DNA of 64,000 nucleotides from an uncultured Oscillospiraceae bacterium (GTDB taxonomy: Bacteria; Bacillota; Clostridia; Oscillospirales; Ruminococcaceae), in NCBI GenBank assembly GCA_934446565.1, contig CAKSEO010000001.1, forward strand, positions 1 through 64,000, given 5' to 3'. The notes beneath the pieces are model-generated. The model was not told the origin of the DNA and ran no database searches. It was given only the letters and a program-made list of their open reading frames with translations. This document shows, piece after piece, positions 17,047 through 25,041 of this stretch; positions within the stretch are counted from its first letter, which is position 1; the number at the start of each line of letters is the position of its first letter. The position numbers and the translations under genes were made by a program.

Positions 17047-19762
17047 CAGCACTCTCACCGCGGTAAAGAACGTCCTTTGCCGAATCGGAAAAGCAATCGT
17101 TGACAGCCGGGCTTACTGGCTGTCTTTTCTGCTGCCTGTGGTCATTCTTTTCGGGTCGTATATCGTATTTAAGGTATGGCCTTTCGGGGAACGCTCGGTG
17201 CTGTCCCTCGATTTAAATGCGCAGTATGTTTACTATTACGACTACATGTACGACGTGTTTGCCGGTGACGAAAGCATCTGGTACAGCTGGAGCAGGAATC
17301 TCTCCGGAGAATTCATGGGGATAATCGGATACTACCTTGCCAGCCCGTTCAATCTGCTGGTCTGGATGTTCCCGCGGGAATGGATAACCGAGGGGCTGAT
17401 GACCATGATGCTCGCAAAGGCGGGCGCGGCGGGACTTACCTGCGCGCTGTTCCTTGGCAGGCACCGGGGTTGCCGTCGGACGACTACGGTCGCATTTTCA
17501 GTAATGTGGGCGCTGTGCGGTTACTTTATCGTTCAGACGATGAACCCGATGTGGCTGGACGGACTGGTGGCGCTGCCGCTGGTGGCAATGGGCGTCGAGC
17601 GTATCTGCGACAAGCGGAAGTTCCTGCTTTATGTGCTGTCGCTGGTCTATATTTTTGTTGCGAATTTCTACATTGGTTACATGGTCGGGATATTCTCCGC
17701 ACTGTACTTTGTGTGGTATTTGGCTTCTGGAAAGAGCGCCAACAGGTGCTTCGGGGAGGTCTGCGGGTCGGTGCTGATGTACGGCGCCGGGTCGGTCAGC
17801 GGCATTCTGATGTCCGGATTCATGATACTGCCGGTCTACAAGTCGCTTTCCAACGGAAAATTCGCGTTTTCCGCCCCGGATTACTCGCTCGCCGAGAATT
17901 TCAACATCGCGGATATCTTCATCAAGCTGTTCCCTACGGAATACGACACCGTGCGCATGGAGGGTATGCCTATCCTCTACGCGGGTACGTTAGCCCTGAT
18001 ATGCACGATACTTTACTTCACCTGCCGCCGCTTCTCCGCGCGGGAGCGTATCTCATCGGCGGTGTTCATCGGCATTATGGTGCTTTGCATGTATATCCGC
18101 CCGGTGGATATGATGTGGCACGGCGGGCAGATGCCTAACTGGCTGCCTTACCGCTACTCGTTCATGATCAGCTTCCTGTTGATAATTTTCGGCGCGCAGG
18201 CTTTCGACAAGATCGAAAAGGTGCGGAGCAAGGGCTTTGCAGCCGCATGCCTTGTTCCGCTTGCTATGTTGCTTTACGCCGATTTTGCGGATGAAAGCGA
18301 GTATTACGAGCAGGTGCTGACGGTGGTAGTGCCCCTCGCATGTCTTGCGGTCATGCTGATACTGGCGTGGGCGTACAGAAAGAAGATAGGCAGCGTGACC
18401 ATGTGCGTTATACTGGTGATATGCGTCAGCGGGGAAACGTTCCTCAATACGGCGCAGTCGCTCTACCAGATGCACGACGACATTGTTTTCTCCACACGGG
18501 AAAGCTACCGCTGGGATATTCCGCGCACCCGCGAGGTCACGGAACAGATACACGAGCAGGACCCGGATTTCTACCGTATGGAAAAGACGTTCCATCGCTG
18601 CGTTAACGACGATATCGCGCTGAGAATGTACGGCATGAGTCACAGCTCCAGCACGCTCAACGCCAAGGCTATCGCGCTGCTGAAGTCGCTGGGATTCGCC
18701 GCGCGGGAACATTACACCCGCTATGACGGCGCGACCGAGCTCACTGACGATATTTTCGGCGTAAGGTACGTTTTCGCGACCGATTCCAGGACCGTGCCGT
18801 ATACGGACACCGTTCCAGTGGAGACGGACACTGCGATAACCGTCTACAAAAACACTGACGAGCTCGGCGTGGCTTACCTTGCGGACGACAGCATCATCGA
18901 CTTCGACCTGAACGAATATTCGCCGTTCCAGGCGCAGAACAAGCTTGCCTCCATGCTCGCGGGGAAGAAGGGCACTGCTGTTTTCAAGGCGATAGACGAC
19001 ATCACCTTTGACAGCGACAACATAAAGATAGGCTCAACGACGGATTCGCACTACAGCTACCGCAAGAAGAACACCGACGATGACGCGTGGATAGAGTACA
19101 CCGTGACCGTTCCGGCGGATGGACCGGTCTACATGTTCCTGCCGACAAAGTACGAGCGGGAAACGCAGCTCTATGTCAACGACATCTACCGCGGGAACTA
19201 CTTCCTGTACGAAAACCACGGGATAGAGTACCTCGGGACATACAGCAAGGGTGATTCGTTCCGGCTGAAATTAAAGCTGCTGGACGACGCAGTGTACTTC
19301 ACGAACGCGTGGTTCTACTACATCGACAGCGCATCCATGGAGCGCTTCCACGCCGCGATTGATGAGCTGAACGCAGGCACTACGCTAACCCGCACCGGCG
19401 GCTGTACGCTGGAGCTCACTGTTGACGCTCCGCGTGACTGCGCGCTGTTCACGACCATCCCCGCCGAGGAGGGCTGGACGGTGCAGGTGGACGGCGAGTA
19501 CGTGAGCTGGGACACCTGTCTTGACGAGTCGCTTATATGCGTTCCGGTTTCGCAGGGCAAGCACACCATCGTGCTGAATTTCTACCCCGCCGGGCTCAGC
19601 AACGGGCTTATCCTGACGGGCATCGGCATGATGATACTTGCGGGCATGGTCATTGTATGCTCCATGATACGCCGCCGCGACGAGGAGCTGCTCGCCGAGC
19701 GGGAGAGCTCAGCGGAACAGTCTGAAAACCTGGGGGCAGGAGACGGGGAACAGGACGTGTGA
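17036..19762 (+). CDS. YfhO family multipass GT-C-type membrane protein
   Basis: A 908-residue protein with an N-terminal block of roughly a dozen transmembrane helices and a long extracytoplasmic C-terminal region, closed by one more helix at about residues 860-885. The first periplasmic loop has LSLDLNAQYVYYYDY, the family signature containing the likely catalytic acidic residue. In Bacillus and Listeria, YfhO works with the GT2 CsbB to add sugars to lipoteichoic acid. The overlapping GT2 gene here suggests the same division of labour; the acceptor polymer and sugar are unknown. GGGGAG precedes the start. Confidence 0.88.
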   Translation: MENNSTLTAVKNVLCRIGKAIVDSRAYWLSFLLPVVILFGSYIVFKVWPFGERSVLSLDLNAQYVYYYDYMYDVFAGDESIWYSWSRNLSGEFMGIIGYYLASPFNLLVWMFPREWITEGLMTMMLAKAGAAGLTCALFLGRHRGCRRTTTVAFSVMWALCGYFIVQTMNPMWLDGLVALPLVAMGVERICDKRKFLLYVLSLVYIFVANFYIGYMVGIFSALYFVWYLASGKSANRCFGEVCGSVLMYGAGSVSGILMSGFMILPVYKSLSNGKFAFSAPDYSLAENFNIADIFIKLFPTEYDTVRMEGMPILYAGTLALICTILYFTCRRFSARERISSAVFIGIMVLCMYIRPVDMMWHGGQMPNWLPYRYSFMISFLLIIFGAQAFDKIEKVRSKGFAAACLVPLAMLLYADFADESEYYEQVLTVVVPLACLAVMLILAWAYRKKIGSVTMCVILVICVSGETFLNTAQSLYQMHDDIVFSTRESYRWDIPRTREVTEQIHEQDPDFYRMEKTFHRCVNDDIALRMYGMSHSSSTLNAKAIALLKSLGFAAREHYTRYDGATELTDDIFGVRYVFATDSRTVPYTDTVPVETDTAITVYKNTDELGVAYLADDSIIDFDLNEYSPFQAQNKLASMLAGKKGTAVFKAIDDITFDSDNIKIGSTTDSHYSYRKKNTDDDAWIEYTVTVPADGPVYMFLPTKYERETQLYVNDIYRGNYFLYENHGIEYLGTYSKGDSFRLKLKLLDDAVYFTNAWFYYIDSASMERFHAAIDELNAGTTLTRTGGCTLELTVDAPRDCALFTTIPAEEGWTVQVDGEYVSWDTCLDESLICVPVSQGKHTIVLNFYPAGLSNGLILTGIGMMILAGMVIVCSMIRRRDEELLAERESSAEQSENLGAGDGEQDV

Positions 19763-19774
19763 TATGAATACCAA

Positions 19775-19805
19775 AACAAGGCTGCTCTTAACGGGCGGCT
19801 TTGTT
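19775..19805 (+). terminator. Probable terminator after the YfhO gene
   Basis: AACAAGGCTGC (19775-19785) can pair over 11 positions with GCGGCTTTGTT (19795-19805), including two G-T pairs; a short T-rich stretch follows. It would end the prfB-to-yfhO transcription run. Confidence 0.6.
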
Positions 19806-19832
19806 TATTTCGCAGGATTTTCGCTTTACCAC

Positions 19833-19861
19833 TTGAAAAAAAGGCGGTTTTGTGGTAAAAT
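19833..19861 (+). promoter_or_regulatory. Promoter of the GNAT-hisS-rimM-trmD-era-recO run
   Basis: TTGAAA (19833-19838) and TAAAAT (19856-19861) are 17 bases apart and precede the strong ribosome-binding site GGGGGAGG of the first gene. Confidence 0.7.
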
Positions 19862-19891
19862 AAAATCGTATGTAAAGAAAGGGGGAGGACT

Positions 19892-20323
19892 ATGATAAGA
19901 GAAGTCCGCATGGACGAATACGAGCAGCTTATGGGGCTGTATCTCCATCTGCACGAGACCTCCGTCCCGGCGGCGGAGCTGACGCGCCCGCTGTGGGAGC
20001 GGCTGGTGAACGACCCCGACTACCACCTCATTGCTGCGGAGGAGGACGGGAAGCTGGTTTCAACGATAACCTGCGTGATAGTCCCGAACCTCACCCACGG
20101 TCCGCGCCCCTATGCGTGGGTCGAAAACGTCGTTACGCACCCGGACTACCGGGGACGTGGATTAGCGACAGCCTGCCTTGAGTACGCCAAGGAGATAGCG
20201 CAGCGCGAGAACTGCTACCGGCTCATTCTGATGACCGGCTCGAAGCTGGAAAGTACGCTGAATTTCTACGAGCGCGCAGGCTACGACAGAACGGAAAAAA
20301 CAGGATTTATCCAGTATCTATAA
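19892..20323 (+). CDS. GNAT family N-acetyltransferase
   Basis: A 143-residue single-domain acetyltransferase. The acetyl-CoA loop is seen in VVTHPDYRGRGLATACLEYA (motif A, R/QxxGxG/A), with VENV before it and the motif B region LILMTGSKLESTLNFYERAGYD after it. The substrate is not deducible. GGGGGAGG precedes the ATG. It is the first gene after a promoter and lies 18 bases before hisS. Confidence 0.9.
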   Translation: MIREVRMDEYEQLMGLYLHLHETSVPAAELTRPLWERLVNDPDYHLIAAEEDGKLVSTITCVIVPNLTHGPRPYAWVENVVTHPDYRGRGLATACLEYAKEIAQRENCYRLILMTGSKLESTLNFYERAGYDRTEKTGFIQYL

Positions 20324-20341
20324 ACGAAAGGAACTACGAAC

Positions 20342-21568
20342 ATGAACATAAAACCCCAGAAGGGCATGCAGGAATACCTCCCCGAGGCAGCCGCACAGCG
20401 CGACCGCCTGATGAACATTATTCTTGAAACCTACACCGCTAATGGATTCACGCGTATCTACACCCCCGCTATCGAGAGCGCCGAGAACCTCGACAAGAGC
20501 GACGGCGGCGACAACCTCAACCTCATCTTCCGCATAATGAAGCGCGGCGACAAGCTCGCCGAGGCGCTTGCAAAGTCTCCGGTTGACGAAAAGGAGCTGT
20601 GCGACCTGGGTCTGCGCTACGACCTGACCCTGCCGCTTTCCCGCTACTATGCGAACAACCGCAACAGCCTCCCTTCGCCGTTCAAGTGCATTCAGATAGA
20701 CAAGGTTTACCGTGCGGAGCGCCCGCAGCGCGGCAGACTCCGCGAGTTCGTGCAGTGCGATATCGATATCCTCGGCTCGGACTCCTGGTGCAGCGAGATA
20801 GAGCTTATCTCCGTGACCGCTAAGGCGCTTTCCAGGATAGGTATCGGCGAATTCACCGTCCGTGTAAACGACCGCAGAGTGCTCCGCAATTCGCTGCTCA
20901 CGATGGGTTTCCCGGAGGATTCTCTCGACACCGTTTCCGTAAGCTTCGACAAGCTCGACAAAATCGGCGCGGACGGCGTTGCGGCTGAGCTCCGCGAAAA
21001 GGGCATGCCTGAGGAAGCTGTGAACAGCCTGTCCGGACTGCTCGCAAAGGGAAAGCTCACCCTCGACGACATGGCGCAGTACTGCTCCGAGGACGCAAAG
21101 GATACCCTCGACCAGCTCCGTACCATCATCGAAACTGCGGACAAGCTCTCCGACAGCTATACCGTTGAGTTCGACCCGTCGCTCGTAAGAGGTCAGGGCT
21201 ACTATACCGGTACGGTTTTCGAGGTAGCAAGCAAGCAATTCGGCGGAACAGTCGCAGGCGGCGGACGTTATGATAACCTCATCGGCAGATTCACCGGGGA
21301 TACAGTTCCCGCAGTCGGCTTCTCCATCGGGTTCGAGCGTATTTTCTCCATCGTCACTGAGAACAATATTCAGCTCGCAGGCAGCCGCAGAAAGGTAGCC
21401 ATACTCCACAGCCCGGAGGCTGTCCTCGAGGCTATCCGGAAATCCGACGAGCTTCAGGCGGAGAGCGACGTTACCCTCATCGCTGCGGCAAACCGCAAAA
21501 AGGCTGACAAGGCTTACTCAAAGGCAAAGCAGCAGGGATTCGACGAGATAATCAAGATAGGTCTGTAA
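20342..21568 (+). CDS. hisS: Histidine-tRNA ligase
   Basis: A 408-residue class II synthetase. The HisRS landmarks are LRYDLTLPLSRY, motif 2 with RAERPQRGRLREFVQCDID, the histidine-binding stretch VRGQGYYTGTVFE, and motif 3 GFSIGFERI. The C-terminal anticodon-binding region is short (about 70 residues). The HisZ regulatory paralogue is a less likely alternative because the catalytic motifs are complete and no his biosynthesis genes are near. AAAGGA precedes the ATG. It belongs to the rimM-trmD-era-recO transcript. Confidence 0.86.
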   Translation: MNIKPQKGMQEYLPEAAAQRDRLMNIILETYTANGFTRIYTPAIESAENLDKSDGGDNLNLIFRIMKRGDKLAEALAKSPVDEKELCDLGLRYDLTLPLSRYYANNRNSLPSPFKCIQIDKVYRAERPQRGRLREFVQCDIDILGSDSWCSEIELISVTAKALSRIGIGEFTVRVNDRRVLRNSLLTMGFPEDSLDTVSVSFDKLDKIGADGVAAELREKGMPEEAVNSLSGLLAKGKLTLDDMAQYCSEDAKDTLDQLRTIIETADKLSDSYTVEFDPSLVRGQGYYTGTVFEVASKQFGGTVAGGGRYDNLIGRFTGDTVPAVGFSIGFERIFSIVTENNIQLAGSRRKVAILHSPEAVLEAIRKSDELQAESDVTLIAAANRKKADKAYSKAKQQGFDEIIKIGL

Positions 21569-21579
21569 GAGGATTGGAC

Positions 21580-22110
21580 ATGAGAAAACAGTTTCTTGAG
21601 ATAGGAAAGATAGTTGCGACCCAGGGTATCCGCGGGGAAGTCCGGGTGCAGTACTACTGCGACAGCGCCGAGGTGCTGTGCGATTTCGACACGCTCTACC
21701 TCGACAGGGGCAAGACCCCGATGGAGATAACAAGGGCGTTTCCGCACAAGAACGTCGTTGTGATGAAGTTTGCCGGAATCGACAAGATAGAGCAGGCTCA
21801 GCCGCTCATCGGCAAGGTGCTGTACCTCGACCGTGAGGACGCGGAGCTTGAGGATGGGCTGTACTTCATCCAGGATATCATCGGGCTGACCGTAAAGGAC
21901 GCTGATTCCGGCGTTGTTTACGGCAAAATAACCGACGTTTACCAGAACGGCGCAAGCGACGTGTACTCCATCCGTAAGGAGGACGGCACGGAACTGATGT
22001 TCCCGTGTATCGACGAAGTAGTGCTGAAAACCGACATCGACGCCGGCGAAATGATCATCAGACCGCTCCCGGGGCTGTTTGACGACGCGATAAACGGGGA
22101 CGAGGAATGA
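21580..22110 (+). CDS. rimM: 16S rRNA processing factor RimM
   Basis: A 176-residue ribosome-maturation factor that binds ribosomal protein S19 during 30S assembly. The N-terminal beta-barrel begins FLEIGKIVATQGIRGEVRV and the PRC-barrel half contains YFIQDIIGLTVKD and FPCIDEVVLKTDID, both diagnostic. ATG 21580 has AGAGGA six bases upstream; a TTG at 21574 is rejected. The stop codon overlaps the trmD start (ATGA). Confidence 0.95.
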   Translation: MRKQFLEIGKIVATQGIRGEVRVQYYCDSAEVLCDFDTLYLDRGKTPMEITRAFPHKNVVVMKFAGIDKIEQAQPLIGKVLYLDREDAELEDGLYFIQDIIGLTVKDADSGVVYGKITDVYQNGASDVYSIRKEDGTELMFPCIDEVVLKTDIDAGEMIIRPLPGLFDDAINGDEE

Positions 22111-23222
22111 GAATAGATATCGCCACGCTGTTCACCGGAATGTGCGACAGCGTACTTAACGAGAGCATAGTCGGCAGGGGCATAAAGAACGGATTCATCG
22201 AGGTCCACACCCACGATATCCGCGAATACACCGAGAACAGGCACCGCCGCGTTGACGACAAGCCCTACGGCGGCGGCACGGGAATGGTGATGCAGGCGCA
22301 GCCTGTTTTTGACTGCATTTCCGCGATAAGGTCCCAACGCGAGGGTAAGCCTAGGATAATCTACATGTCCCCGCAGGGCGAGGTGCTGACTCAGCAGAAA
22401 GTACAGGAGCTTGCAGAGGAGCCCTGGCTCATTCTGCTCTGCGGGCATTACGAGGGCGTTGACCAGCGCGTGCTGGACGAGCTGGAATGCGAGGAGCTTT
22501 CGATAGGCAATTACGTCCTCACCGGGGGAGAGCTCCCGGCGCTGATAGTCGCGGACGCAGTGGCGAGATTACAGCCTGGCGTCCTTCCCAACGAGGACGC
22601 CTACAGTATCGAGAGCCACTACAACGGGCTGCTGGAATTCCCACAATTCACCCGCCCGGAGGAATGGCGCGGCAGGAAAGTTCCGGAGGTACTTCTCACC
22701 GGCGACCACCGCACAGTGACCGACTGGCAGAACCGCGAGGCGCTGCGCGTGACCAGACGGAAGCGACCTGACATGTACAATGAGTACATTTATAAAGTAG
22801 TGGATGAATTCTGGCATCAGTTCATTGCGGAGAAGAAACCTGAAGGAAATATCACGAGTGTGGGAAAGTCGAATATAGGGAAAGACCCCGCCACATCGGA
22901 AACCCTGATAAAGCTTATCAGGCGCGGAAAAAAGCGTGCGCGGATATATCGAAGCGATGGCATGGAACTACCTAAGAGAGGAACATATATTATAATTGCA
23001 GACTGGGACGGTCTTCCGCGCTGCGTTATAAAGACAATTCGCTCACAGATAATAAGGTTCAACGAGATAACGCTCGAACAGGTGCTCAAAATGGGCGAGG
23101 ACGATAACATAGAGGACTGGCTTGCACGGCACAGGGATTTCTTTAAGACGATCGGCGGGGATTTCTCCGAGGATATGCCGATAGTTTATGAAGAATTCAG
23201 ACTAGAATATAAGGGTAAATAA
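22107..23222 (+). CDS. trmD: tRNA (guanine37-N1)-methyltransferase TrmD with C-terminal ASCH domain
   Basis: A 371-residue protein, about 130 longer than ordinary TrmD. Residues 1-236 are complete TrmD: RRVDDKPYGGGTGMV, LCGHYEGVDQR, the knotted SAM site SIGNYVLTGGELPALIVADA and the C-terminal RPEEWRGRKVPEVLLTGDH. From about residue 232 a second domain follows: EFWHQF, LIRRGKKRARIY, ADWDGLPRCVIKT, FNEITLEQV and DFFKTIGGDFSEDMPIVYEEFRLEY, in pieces matching the ASCH (PUA-like RNA-binding) fold. The extension starts near 22800, where base composition becomes more AT-rich. Start overlaps rimM by four bases. TrmD methylates G37 in tRNAs reading CNN or related codons and prevents frameshifting. Confidence 0.93.
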   Translation: MRIDIATLFTGMCDSVLNESIVGRGIKNGFIEVHTHDIREYTENRHRRVDDKPYGGGTGMVMQAQPVFDCISAIRSQREGKPRIIYMSPQGEVLTQQKVQELAEEPWLILLCGHYEGVDQRVLDELECEELSIGNYVLTGGELPALIVADAVARLQPGVLPNEDAYSIESHYNGLLEFPQFTRPEEWRGRKVPEVLLTGDHRTVTDWQNREALRVTRRKRPDMYNEYIYKVVDEFWHQFIAEKKPEGNITSVGKSNIGKDPATSETLIKLIRRGKKRARIYRSDGMELPKRGTYIIIADWDGLPRCVIKTIRSQIIRFNEITLEQVLKMGEDDNIEDWLARHRDFFKTIGGDFSEDMPIVYEEFRLEYKGK

Positions 23223-23223
23223 A

Positions 23224-24126
23224 ATGACAAAGAACGCATTCATTGCAATAACCGGGCGTGCAAACGCCGGGAAATCCTCTCTCACCAACCTGCTGGTCGG
23301 CGAGAAGATCTCCATTGTCAGCGAAAAGCCGCAGACTACGCGCAACCGTATAAACGGAGTGCTCACCAAGGGAGATATCCAGTACGTTTTCATGGACACC
23401 CCGGGCATGCACAAGCCAAAGACCAAGCTTTCCGAGCACATGGTGAAGTCCATTCGCCAGAGCGTTGATGATGTGGACTGCGCGATACTCATGGCGGATG
23501 TTACCAAGAAGATATCCTCCATCGAGCAGGACCTGATACGCAGCTTTGCGTCTCACGGCACCGCTGTCGTACTGCTGCTCAATAAGGTCGATCTGCTGAA
23601 GGACAAGAGCGAGATACTCAAGATCATCCAGCAGTACTCCGAGCTGTACGACTTCGAGGAGATAATCCCGATATCCGTCAAGAACCGCATCAACACCGAC
23701 CAGATAATGCCGGTGCTGGAGCGCTTCGCGGTCGAGGGAGAGCATTTCTTCCCGGACGACATCGCGACTGACCGTACCGAGCGCTTTATGTGCTCCGAGA
23801 TAGTCCGTGAGAAGATACTCCGCGTCATGCAGGAGGAGATACCCCACGGAGTTGCGGTGGACGTCGAGAAATTCAAGACCCGCATGAAAGGCGACACCGA
23901 GATAATCGACATCAGCGTGGTAATAATCTGCGAGAAAGAAAGCCACAAGGGCATGATAATCGGCAAGGGCGGCGAGCGGCTAAAGCAGATTGGCACGATG
24001 GCGCGCGAGGATATGGAGGAACTGCTCCAGGCTAAGGTCAACCTGCAATGCTTCGTCAAGGTCAAGGAAGACTGGAGAAACCGCGAACGCGTTATCTCCG
24101 ACCTCGGAATGTACGACGAGGACTGA
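23224..24126 (+). CDS. era: GTPase Era
   Basis: A 300-residue ribosome-assembly GTPase. G1 is GRANAGKSS (residues 11-19, where most homologues have GRPNVGKS), G3 DTPG (58-61) and G4 NKVD (120-123); the effector region is SEKPQTTRNRI. The C-terminal KH domain contains GMIIGKGGERLKQIG, which binds the 3' end of 16S rRNA. It lies one base after trmD and 18 bases before recO, the common era-recO order. An AAGGGT lies upstream of the ATG. Confidence 0.96.
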   Translation: MTKNAFIAITGRANAGKSSLTNLLVGEKISIVSEKPQTTRNRINGVLTKGDIQYVFMDTPGMHKPKTKLSEHMVKSIRQSVDDVDCAILMADVTKKISSIEQDLIRSFASHGTAVVLLLNKVDLLKDKSEILKIIQQYSELYDFEEIIPISVKNRINTDQIMPVLERFAVEGEHFFPDDIATDRTERFMCSEIVREKILRVMQEEIPHGVAVDVEKFKTRMKGDTEIIDISVVIICEKESHKGMIIGKGGERLKQIGTMAREDMEELLQAKVNLQCFVKVKEDWRNRERVISDLGMYDED

Positions 24127-24144
24127 CGTAACGGAGGTACTGAT

Positions 24145-24912
24145 TTGCTTTTTACCTATGACGGTATCGTGGTCGGCAGGCGGGATATCGGGGAAAGCAA
24201 CTGTTTTCTGGATATCCTCACCGACGAGCAGGGCATTATCGAGGCTACCGCGCACGGCGTGAAGAAGATCAACAGCTCGCTTTTAGGTTCATGTGGGCTG
24301 TTTTCCTATTCTACGTTCTGCTTGAACAAAACAAAGCAGAGGTACTCGGTCAATTCCGCAAAGCCGAAACGCAGCTTCCACGAGCTTGGCAGCGACATTG
24401 AAAAGCTCGCGCTTGGGTCGTATTTCGCCCAGGCGGTGAAGTTCTGCATTCCCGAGGAGCAGGCTGCTAACGGCTCCGACAGCCTTGTAAGGCTCTTCGC
24501 AATTTCGCTCTACGAAACGGAGACGGCGCGGGACGCCGTGCGGCTCGCCTGCGTAAAGGCGGCGTTCGAGCTGCGGTTTTCCTGCATGCTGGGGTATTTT
24601 CCGGATCTGCGCGGCTGCTGCAACTGCGGCTGCGGCGAGCATGACGAGATGTTCTTCCTGCCGGACGGCGGCGAACTGATCTGCGGGGACTGTTTCGACC
24701 GGGAGTACAGCGGGCGCTATTTCGTGCTCACCCGGGAGATCCTCGGCGCCATGCAGAACATTGTTTACGCCCGGCTCGACCAGGCTTTCAAGTTCACCGT
24801 TTCGCCGGAGGGCGCTAAGCTGCTCGGCAGGGTCACGGAAAACTATTTCCTCGCCAGGACGGAACGGAGCTTTTCAGCCCTGGATTACTATAAATGTATC
24901 AGACTGGAATAA
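24145..24912 (+). CDS. recO: DNA repair protein RecO
   Basis: A 255-residue RecF-pathway mediator that helps load RecA on SSB-coated DNA. The N-terminal OB fold starts YDGIVVGRRDIGESNCFLDI; a four-cysteine zinc site is visible as CNCGCGEHDEM with GELICGDC. The start is TTG at 24145 with GGAGG nine bases upstream. Last gene of the hisS-to-recO run; no clear terminator follows. Confidence 0.92.
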   Translation: MLFTYDGIVVGRRDIGESNCFLDILTDEQGIIEATAHGVKKINSSLLGSCGLFSYSTFCLNKTKQRYSVNSAKPKRSFHELGSDIEKLALGSYFAQAVKFCIPEEQAANGSDSLVRLFAISLYETETARDAVRLACVKAAFELRFSCMLGYFPDLRGCCNCGCGEHDEMFFLPDGGELICGDCFDREYSGRYFVLTREILGAMQNIVYARLDQAFKFTVSPEGAKLLGRVTENYFLARTERSFSALDYYKCIRLE

Positions 24913-24972
24913 AACATGGGTGTTTCTTGACATTGTCCCGAATCTGTCTATTTGCATTTTTAACAAAAACTA

Positions 24973-25001
24973 TTGAAATATTGAAATAAATGTGTTATAA
25001 T
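24973..25001 (+). promoter_or_regulatory. Promoter of the GGDEF-EAL gene
   Basis: TTGAAA (24973-24978) and TATAAT (24996-25001) are separated by 17 bases in an AT-rich stretch 40 bases before the start codon. Confidence 0.75.
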
Positions 25002-25041
25002 TGTATAAAAGAAAGTAGTTATAATGAAAGGCGGTGGGGTT

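Noticed and set aside
23200..23230. Frameshift joining trmD to a separate ASCH gene
   Set aside because: The frame from TrmD into the ASCH part is continuous with no internal start or ribosome-binding site at the junction, so a true fusion is preferred.
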